A stretch of 21,148 nt of DNA. It comes from Sphingobacteriaceae bacterium. Lineage in GTDB: Bacteria; Bacteroidota; Bacteroidia; Sphingobacteriales; Sphingobacteriaceae. A model generated the notes under the pieces. The model was not told where the DNA came from. It ran no database searches and was given only the letters and a program-made list of their open reading frames with translations. The number at the start of each line of letters is the position of its first letter. The stretch's first letter is position 1. Below, piece by piece: positions 8,701-15,249 of this stretch. Location of the stretch: contig JAIPAN010000002.1 in the NCBI GenBank assembly GCA_021740025.1, forward strand, positions 1-21,148, written 5' to 3'. A program made the translations under genes and the position numbers.

Positions 8701-9948
8701 TTAGGTATTTTTTTTAGCTATGGTTTTTTGGTAAATGCCTAGTAATTGGGTATAATACCAATTTGGTTTTAAAATAGATTTTACCTGCTCGAGCGCATTT
8801 TTTTGAATTTCTGTGTATCTATCATCATTTAAGCTTAGTGCAGTTTCTAGTTTTTCATTTAGATCTTCTTTTGATCCTGATGTGAAAATAAATCCGGTTT
8901 CTGGTTTAATCATTTCGGGTATACCGCCAATGTTTGCCCCAATTACAGGTACTCCCAATGAGAAACTTTCTAGTATGGTTAGCGATAAAGATTCATACCA
9001 CTCGGAAGGAATTACAGAATATTTTGCACTTTGTATATGATCGGATAGTACTTTTCCTGAACAAAAACCTAATAAACTCACCTGAGTCATTTTATTGGTT
9101 TTTATATAGCTTTCTATTTCTTGTTGCATGGGCCCGGTTCCGATTATTTTTAAACTGATTTGGGGCTTGTTTTTTAAAACTTCGAGTAGGGTTAAAATCC
9201 CCTTTTCTTTAGATAGTCTTCCAAAATATACTAAATCGGTAGTTTTTTTTACTTGAGAGAGGAGTGGGGTAGCTGTAGTATTTAAGGTTGAAAAATTGTA
9301 GAGTACGGTGGATTTTGATTCAAGTGCTGGGTAGTGTTCTAAGTGTTTATTCATTATAAATCCACTTACCATTATAAAGTGGTCTACGTGTTTTTTGTAG
9401 TCTATAAAAAGGTCTCTAAAATAGCACTCTATAGCAGAAACAATACTGAAAAAATAATTCCTTTTGTTACATTTATGCACCACTGCGTGTATATAATTGC
9501 CTTTGGCGCATTTTTCGCAAATGGTTCCACTTCCGTTTAGAAAGGTATAGGCCGGACATAGTATTTTATATTCGTGAATTGACATCACTACAGGAATTTT
9601 CTCTTCTTTGAGTACTTGTAATACTGCAGAAGTTAAATTGCCATAAAAAATATGTAAGTGTGCGATATCTGGTCTCTCTGCTCGAATTAGTTTTTTTAAA
9701 GCATGATAGGCCTCTGTAGAATAGATGAAGCGTGGTATTTGGCGTATTTTACCTAGTATACTTTCATTCATAAAGTTAATAGGTTTCACAAAATAGCTAT
9801 TCTGCCCGTGTGCTACATTGTGTTCGTATTGTGTACTAAAATAAATTACTTCGTGACCATTTTCTTCTAGCAATTCACCTGTTTTTAGGTACATGATTTC
9901 AGATCCACCTCGAATGTAATGGTGGTTGTTTATTTGAAGAATTTTCAT
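8701..9948 (-). CDS. GT4-family glycosyltransferase with a four-cysteine insert
   Basis: 415 residues with a GT-B fold. The N-terminal acceptor half begins MKILQINNHHYIRGGSEIMY with the glycine-rich loop RGGSE. The C-terminal donor half has YFGRLSKEKGILTLLEVL, IGTGPMQQEI and SEWYESLSLTILES, which keeps the E-x7-E motif of GT4 enzymes. Between the halves four cysteines at 131, 144, 147 and 160 (spacing C-x12-C-x2-C-x12-C) could bind a metal or be structural; similar cysteine sets occur in other bacterial GT4 proteins. It is a cytoplasmic or peripheral enzyme building the repeat unit. It is followed by two tightly linked sulfotransferase genes. Retaining chemistry is expected for GT4; donor and acceptor are not predictable here. 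Confidence 0.92.
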   Translation of the reverse strand: MKILQINNHHYIRGGSEIMYLKTGELLEENGHEVIYFSTQYEHNVAHGQNSYFVKPINFMNESILGKIRQIPRFIYSTEAYHALKKLIRAERPDIAHLHIFYGNLTSAVLQVLKEEKIPVVMSIHEYKILCPAYTFLNGSGTICEKCAKGNYIHAVVHKCNKRNYFFSIVSAIECYFRDLFIDYKKHVDHFIMVSGFIMNKHLEHYPALESKSTVLYNFSTLNTTATPLLSQVKKTTDLVYFGRLSKEKGILTLLEVLKNKPQISLKIIGTGPMQQEIESYIKTNKMTQVSLLGFCSGKVLSDHIQSAKYSVIPSEWYESLSLTILESFSLGVPVIGANIGGIPEMIKPETGFIFTSGSKEDLNEKLETALSLNDDRYTEIQKNALEQVKSILKPNWYYTQLLGIYQKTIAKKNT

Positions 9949-10007
9949 GGCGCAAATAAGGAAAAAAAAGCTAACAATTGTAAGTTTTAATAAATGTTAT
10001 TATAAAA

Positions 10008-11366
10008 TTAATGTAGTAACCACATTGCTTCTCCACTGTTCTTTATAATATTTTCAACATTAAGAAATAAGAAATTTTTTTGATTTGTTTTGCGTAAAGC
10101 ATTTGGCCAGGTTGTTGTAATTAAACCACTTTTTTCAAAGGGTATATTTTTGTAAAGGTAATTTGTAAAAGCGTTTGTACAATCTGCTCTCCACCAGGTA
10201 GCGCCAAATGTTAAAAAACCATTTTCTTTAAAATATGCCACACTGCTAAATGATTTTTTATCAAAATAGTGCCAATCGCATATTACTATATTTTTGGGTA
10301 CTTGTGGCAGTAAATTTTTGTAAGCTGCATTGGCATGCATGGGATGATAATTCATATCAGGAAAATCTGCGGCATTTAAAAACATGTCGCCCCACATCAT
10401 TGTTTTTATCTTTTTAGCTTGGATATAGGTATTTAACTTTTTTACATCGTATAGAAATAATTTTGCTGGCAATACCTTTTCGCTTGTATTTTTTGTTGAA
10501 AGGGTTAATCCATAAAGTTCATCGTGGCCAATGTGAAAAAATTCGGGTTTTGTTAGTTCACAAAGTTCATCAATGATTTTAAAACCTAGTTGGTATACAT
10601 TTTTGTTTAAAGGGTTATAGGTTTGTTTGGTGTATAGCAAAGCAGGGTCGGAAAAAAGATGTTGCTGGTGTGTAAGAAAATTAATTTCTGGCACTATTTT
10701 TAGATTATGCGCTTTGGCATAATTTACGAGTTCTACAAATTCCTTTTTAGTCCAAGCGCTGGTACTTGCTATGCCGGCCATGGAACTGAGTTGTACATTT
10801 TTTTTTAGTTGAAAAATGATGTAATTATAGTGGTAATACCTGGCTAAATTAAGTAATGATTTCATTTTTTTTACATCTGGTTTTTCTGGAAAAACCAGAT
10901 GTAAAAAACGCTTATTAATTTTAGGTTGATGAATCTGTAGGCCATATTTTAGTATACCTGAACCTAATTTTTTTATTTTTTCTAGCTCATCTAGCGCATA
11001 ATAAATACCTATCGAATCTTTGGCAGTAATGCTTATTTTACTAGGTCCTACAAGTAGTATAAATGAACCATTTTTGGCTAGCTGTTTGTTGTTTTTTTGG
11101 GTTTTTATACGGATATCAACTTTTCTGTTGCTGAGCATATCCATTTGGTTTAGGAAAAAAGCAATTTCTTTTTGGTATGATTTCTTTGCTGCTGGTTTTT
11201 CAAAGCTAAAGGTATAGCTACAGGTATTTAAGTCTAAGGTGTTAAGGATAGGGGTTGGAAATTTTTTATGGGTAGTGGTAACACGCTCTACCTTCGTTTC
11301 GGGCTTTAATAAAGCTAGTAAGGAAAAAATTGTATATACAATAAGTATATTAAATTTGTGAGCCAT
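10008..11366 (-). CDS. GH20-like beta-N-acetylhexosaminidase-type hydrolase, membrane-targeted
   Basis: 452 residues. A hydrophobic N-terminal stretch (about 5-20) serves as a signal peptide or anchor, with no lipobox. Residues about 65-150 resemble the GH20b domain (ILLVGPSKISITAKDSIGIY then YALDELEKI). The TIM-barrel part contains NLKIVPEINFLTHQQHL and the catalytic Asp-Glu pair in FFHIGHDELYGL (D282-E283), followed by MMWGDMFLN and a Trp-rich region (CDWHY, TWWRADC, TTTWP). GH20 enzymes remove terminal GlcNAc/GalNAc by substrate-assisted catalysis. Here the gene sits between the polymerase-like gene (17-base gap) and the GT4 gene (59-base gap). This points to trimming, editing or release of the cluster's own polysaccharide in the periplasm rather than nutrition. 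It is shorter than typical secreted GH20 enzymes, and overall similarity looks remote, so activity is uncertain. Confidence 0.75.
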   Translation of the reverse strand: MAHKFNILIVYTIFSLLALLKPETKVERVTTTHKKFPTPILNTLDLNTCSYTFSFEKPAAKKSYQKEIAFFLNQMDMLSNRKVDIRIKTQKNNKQLAKNGSFILLVGPSKISITAKDSIGIYYALDELEKIKKLGSGILKYGLQIHQPKINKRFLHLVFPEKPDVKKMKSLLNLARYYHYNYIIFQLKKNVQLSSMAGIASTSAWTKKEFVELVNYAKAHNLKIVPEINFLTHQQHLFSDPALLYTKQTYNPLNKNVYQLGFKIIDELCELTKPEFFHIGHDELYGLTLSTKNTSEKVLPAKLFLYDVKKLNTYIQAKKIKTMMWGDMFLNAADFPDMNYHPMHANAAYKNLLPQVPKNIVICDWHYFDKKSFSSVAYFKENGFLTFGATWWRADCTNAFTNYLYKNIPFEKSGLITTTWPNALRKTNQKNFLFLNVENIIKNSGEAMWLLH

Positions 11367-11383
11367 TATATCAATTTACTGTA

Positions 11384-12772
11384 CTAGGTATTTTGCAAAT
11401 AGACTTGTTTTTCGAGTTTTTTCATTTTCAAATATTCGTTTGTTACTAGGCCAGCAAATAAAAAAAAGTAGAAAGCAAATGTTCTAAATTCGAATGTTCT
11501 TACAATAAAGGTTAGAATAAATGTAGAAACTAATACTACTTTTAAAGAGAGCGCTAATACCTTGTTTTCTTCTGTTGTAGCATGCTTATAAACGTAGTTT
11601 GCTACGGCATATAATCTTTGTAATATCAACAGGAAGAAGGTTAAGCCAACAACCCCATAATACGATAATACGGCAATCCAGTAGGTATCTTCAAAAGCTT
11701 TATAAAACGCTAATTTAGATAATAGTGTGCTGCTTTGAGCAATTTTTTCTTTCACCACTTTCTCATCGGCACCATAGCCAAATAAATTGATGTCGTTTAC
11801 AATGGCATTGCCTACTGTACCAATTATCCACATGCGTGAATTCTGAACCTTATCGGCATAATCGCTTGTAAACAACATTCGGAAATTTTCTATAGGGCTT
11901 ACTTGCACTTTTTTTACGTCGACATCAGGGTTGCTTAAGCCAATAGAAAAGGAAAAATACAATCCACTAAAAATCAATAAAAAGAAACTAACCACAGAGA
12001 GTCTGGCATACCTTTTTTCTAAAAACAACATTAATGGGTATAGAATGATAACCCCTAATAACACGGCTCTAGAATAGGTAAAAAATATACCAATTGTGGC
12101 TAAGATTAAAGCAATGTACAGGTATTTTTTTTGTAGTATGTTTTTTGAATTTAGGTATAGCATACTTACTATTAATGTTGTTGACATAAATAAATACAAG
12201 GCCATAGATACTGTATGGCCAAATAAGCCTATACTTGATCCTTTTTCTATCCCGTTGCTTAGTAATGCTCTAAATGTTTTTGTAGTGCCCCCAATTTCTA
12301 CACGTGTTTCTCGGGGTAGCCAAAATGAACTAATTCCGAAATAATGTTGATAAATTCCTATGGCACTTTGAATAGTTGCTACGGTAATAATTAACACTAT
12401 TATTTTAGTTTTAAATTTATCTGGAATAGCTGTGTGTATTAAGATATAAAACACAGAAAAATACCGAAAACAAGCTTTCATATTAATAATGCCCGCTGAA
12501 AAATCGCCACCATTACGTATAGTGGATATGGTACCAAGGGTAATTAATAAAATGAACCATTTATCTATACTGGTAAACTGCCATTTGCCTTTTAAGCCCT
12601 TATCAATAAAAACAAATACTAGTATAGTGTAAAGAACTAGTTCATTTAAAGATCGGAGGTAGGTATAGGTTAATTCAGAAACTGGGAGCCATTTTAGTAT
12701 AAAATCCTCTACGGTCATATACACCACAAAAACCCAAATAAACCTGAGAATAATAGCCGACTTATTTACCAT
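11384..12772 (-). CDS. wzy: Wzy-like polysaccharide polymerase / O-antigen ligase family membrane protein
   Basis: 462 residues with about 10-12 hydrophobic segments spread over the whole length. A large hydrophilic loop (about residues 270-350, with SPIENFRMLF, NSRMWIIGTVGNAI and LFGYGADEKV) lies before the last membrane helices. This is the layout of the Wzy_C/O-antigen-ligase family. In a cluster with a Wzx flippase and a Wzc co-polymerase the simplest role is block polymerisation of flipped repeat units on the periplasmic side. Ligase activity cannot be excluded from sequence. The start codon overlaps the end of the upstream sulfotransferase gene by 7 bases, which suggests translational coupling. 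The next gene, GH20-like, follows after 17 bases. Confidence 0.82.
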   Translation of the reverse strand: MVNKSAIILRFIWVFVVYMTVEDFILKWLPVSELTYTYLRSLNELVLYTILVFVFIDKGLKGKWQFTSIDKWFILLITLGTISTIRNGGDFSAGIINMKACFRYFSVFYILIHTAIPDKFKTKIIVLIITVATIQSAIGIYQHYFGISSFWLPRETRVEIGGTTKTFRALLSNGIEKGSSIGLFGHTVSMALYLFMSTTLIVSMLYLNSKNILQKKYLYIALILATIGIFFTYSRAVLLGVIILYPLMLFLEKRYARLSVVSFFLLIFSGLYFSFSIGLSNPDVDVKKVQVSPIENFRMLFTSDYADKVQNSRMWIIGTVGNAIVNDINLFGYGADEKVVKEKIAQSSTLLSKLAFYKAFEDTYWIAVLSYYGVVGLTFFLLILQRLYAVANYVYKHATTEENKVLALSLKVVLVSTFILTFIVRTFEFRTFAFYFFLFAGLVTNEYLKMKKLEKQVYLQNT

Positions 12773-13668
12773 TTAATCGTTTTATTTAATAAGATTTCTA
12801 ATTTTATTTTGTCTGCCTGGTAGTATGTTTTTAAGAATTGGTATTCTTTTTGCCCAATTACTTCAGAACTTTGTTTTTTATTGGCCTTAAAATAAAAAGA
12901 TTCAACCCAGTAATTTAGTTTGCTCAAAATAGGCTGAATTTTTGAATCGTATGAATATTTTCTAATTTTTTTCTTTTGATTACGATAGAGAGTAAAAAGT
13001 TTGTGCCAAAAATTAAGTTTTATTTCTTGCGTTTGGTTTATTTTTTGGAAGTCATAATTTTCAAAATACGCTGGATTGATCTCTAGAAAATTAGCTACCG
13101 AAATTAAAACGTCTTTTTCATGGTCTTTTAACTCGTCAAAAAATATAATTTTAACTTGTTTATTGGTGAAATAAGTAAACCAATTTGCTAAATAGTTTGA
13201 ATAATTTCCCTGAATTAATACCCTTTGGTGTTGTTTACCTGTATTATCTGAGGTTTGAATTTTTAAAAATTCCTCAAAACTAATATCTCCAATTTCGTTC
13301 ATTTGCTTTGCAAAACGATACCACGAAACCATCCGCTCGGTAGGGTTTCTTAAAATAAATATGATTTTAACCGCATTGCCCAACATTTGGTGTATTTTTT
13401 GGGGTGTATCGGTAGAATAGAGGTAATCAGGTGTTGCCTCCATGGTAATTAAACTATCCTGCTTGCTCGTAAATAATTTTAAGTAATCTGCCAATTTATC
13501 TGAATAGGCATAGGGTCTGTATAGGGGATAGCTTTCTTCCAAAAAAAACCGAGTTTCTTTATAAAATGATGGATTTACTTCCGGATGTTTTGATAAATAA
13601 AAGAAAATGGAGCTAGTAGCCGATTTAGTAGTACCCGCAATAATTAAATGGCTATGTATATGGGTCAT
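12766..13668 (-). CDS. PAPS-dependent sulfotransferase, heparan-sulfate-sulfotransferase-like
   Basis: 300 residues. The PAPS loop is HLIIAGTTKSATSSIFFYLS (7-26), then HPEVNPSFYKETRFF (28-42), MEATPDYLY (76-84) and the 3'-phosphate site IIFILRNPTERMVSWYRF (102-119). The order and spacing match the sulfotransferase encoded at 7786-8697, so the two are probably paralogues with different acceptors. The C-terminal third is very Lys-rich. No signal peptide is visible, and it should act on the lipid-linked unit in the cytoplasm. It is 31 bases after the flippase gene and overlaps the start of the polymerase-like gene by 7 bases. Acceptor position (N- or O-sulfation) is not predictable. Confidence 0.87.
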   Translation of the reverse strand: MTHIHSHLIIAGTTKSATSSIFFYLSKHPEVNPSFYKETRFFLEESYPLYRPYAYSDKLADYLKLFTSKQDSLITMEATPDYLYSTDTPQKIHQMLGNAVKIIFILRNPTERMVSWYRFAKQMNEIGDISFEEFLKIQTSDNTGKQHQRVLIQGNYSNYLANWFTYFTNKQVKIIFFDELKDHEKDVLISVANFLEINPAYFENYDFQKINQTQEIKLNFWHKLFTLYRNQKKKIRKYSYDSKIQPILSKLNYWVESFYFKANKKQSSEVIGQKEYQFLKTYYQADKIKLEILLNKTIKW

Positions 13669-13699
13669 GGTCTGTTACCTTTGTGTAAATGTATGCAGT

Positions 13700-15043
13700 T
13701 TATGCTGATTTTTTAGCGCTCATTTTTTCTAAAAATGGCAGGTAATAAGTTATATACTGCAATTTTCTTTGTATGTAACTAGCAGTTAGTACATTAAATA
13801 ATATTACTTCGAGCGATGTAATAAGGCTCACTGCAATGCCTCCGTAACGAGGGGTAAAAAACCAATAAGCGCCGAAACATACTATAAGGTTTGCTAAACG
13901 TAGTTTAATGAGCTGTTTTTGATTGCCCGACATATTCATGAAAATACCCACTGAACCACTTGCAACATTTATAAAATTGCCAATAACTAAAATAATTAAT
14001 TGCCAATAACTGCTTGTATATGCTGCGCCAAAAAAACTTAATACAAATTTGCCGCATACAATAAGCATAATTGTTAATAGAAATGCCACCCAAAACATCA
14101 GTTTTGAACTTTGATGCAGTAATTTTTGTAATTCATTTTTTTTACCGGAGTGGTAATAAAATGCAATTTTTGGAGCCAAAATTGTATTCACAATCATTAA
14201 TACCAGAATAATACCTTGAGAGATTTTAAAATTTAAACTAAATACCCCTACATCTTGTTTACTGCCAAAAAAATCAAGAAAAAAGATAGGAAATGCGGTT
14301 AATAATGTGCTCATGGTACCACTAACCATCATTGGAATTGAGGTTGTTAAAATTTGTGATATCCCTAAAAATTTAGTTTGTTTTTTGGGCGGCGCTGTTA
14401 AACTATAGCGTAAAATAATAGCAGACGTGATTGTAGAAAAAATTGTAGCGCTTATAAATAGGTAAGTTATTTCAGCGCTAGTTAGGTTGCGCTTCCAAAA
14501 AATTAAATAAAGTAGTATCACACTAATTGGCGTAATTACACTTCTATAAAACTCCGAATATTTAAGCAATCCAATTCCTCTAAATAGTTCTATGCTAATA
14601 AGATTTAGTGCGAAAAAAGGTAAAATGATTGCTATATTTTTTATTAGTGGGGTATACAGCCCATTTTTACCAAGTAAATAGCCCCAAAATGGTGCAGCAA
14701 AAAATAAGATACCTGCAATTAAAATACATAAGAGGAGTATATATTTAGTTAGTTCGTAATAAATAGATGAAAGTTTTGGATGATCAGCTGCAGCATGGTA
14801 CTGGCCTGCATATTTTAATATGGATGTATTGGTGCCTAAACATACAAGCATGCCAACTACGGTTATGGCTTGTATAAACAAGTTATAAGTACCAATTCCT
14901 TCGGCTCCATTTTTTAAATTGATGATATAATACAGGAGATAGGTGAGTATAATTCCTGAGAGTTTAAGCACAAAAGTGAGTGCACTGCCACTTAGCAGTT
15001 CTTTTAAATTCGCGTCTTTACCTTCAAATATTCTTTTTAGCAT
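13700..15043 (-). CDS. wzx: Wzx-like oligosaccharide flippase (MOP/polysaccharide biosynthesis family)
   Basis: From the ATG at 15043 the protein has 447 residues and about 12-14 membrane segments. The charged start MLKRIFEGKDANLKE leads into GSALTFVLKLSGIILTYLLY, typical of MOP-family flippases, which often begin with a cytoplasmic basic stretch followed by a Gly/Ser-rich first helix. It would flip undecaprenyl-linked repeat units to the periplasmic side. A TTG six codons upstream (15061) extends the frame, but ATG with the weak GGAAAAG just before it is the better start. It is the first gene after a 206-base gap downstream of the wzc-like gene and heads the repeat-unit part of the cluster. 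It is followed 31 bases later by a sulfotransferase gene. Confidence 0.9.
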   Translation of the reverse strand: MLKRIFEGKDANLKELLSGSALTFVLKLSGIILTYLLYYIINLKNGAEGIGTYNLFIQAITVVGMLVCLGTNTSILKYAGQYHAAADHPKLSSIYYELTKYILLLCILIAGILFFAAPFWGYLLGKNGLYTPLIKNIAIILPFFALNLISIELFRGIGLLKYSEFYRSVITPISVILLYLIFWKRNLTSAEITYLFISATIFSTITSAIILRYSLTAPPKKQTKFLGISQILTTSIPMMVSGTMSTLLTAFPIFFLDFFGSKQDVGVFSLNFKISQGIILVLMIVNTILAPKIAFYYHSGKKNELQKLLHQSSKLMFWVAFLLTIMLIVCGKFVLSFFGAAYTSSYWQLIILVIGNFINVASGSVGIFMNMSGNQKQLIKLRLANLIVCFGAYWFFTPRYGGIAVSLITSLEVILFNVLTASYIQRKLQYITYYLPFLEKMSAKKSA

Positions 15044-15249
15044 ACACTTTTCCAACCACAATTATTTAATAACATTGGTACCTTGTAGGCTCAACCTAAC
15101 AGGTGGTTTTTATACAAACTAAGGTCGTGTTATAGGCCTATTGTAATTTACTGCCAATGTAACATGTGCAAAAAGACCTCTATGGCTTTAAAAACAACTG
15201 GTTTTATGTCTCAACTTAATAAAACATAAATCCACCTGTACATACAGCT
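15044..15249 (-). promoter_or_regulatory. Gap between wzc and wzx, possible internal leader/promoter
   Basis: This 206-base stretch is the only large gap in an otherwise tight gene series. No ORF of note is seen on either strand. It holds a small dyad CTGTA-CA-TACAG (15236-15247) 3 bases past the wzc stop. It also holds TTAGTTTG on the minus strand (15115-15122), a one-mismatch version of the -7 box TAnnTTTG about 70 bases before the wzx start. No convincing -33 element lies at the right distance and no strong terminator is seen. It may be a weak internal promoter or a long leader RNA. Confidence 0.25.

Noticed and set aside
9241..9250. T8 homopolymer as a phase-variation switch in the GT4 gene
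   Set aside because: Runs of 6-9 T or A are frequent across this AT-rich cluster and this one encodes Lys-Lys in frame; nothing singles it out.
15044..15061. TTG start extending the flippase by six codons
   Set aside because: ATG at 15043 gives the usual basic N-terminus of the family and has a weak GGAAAAG before it.
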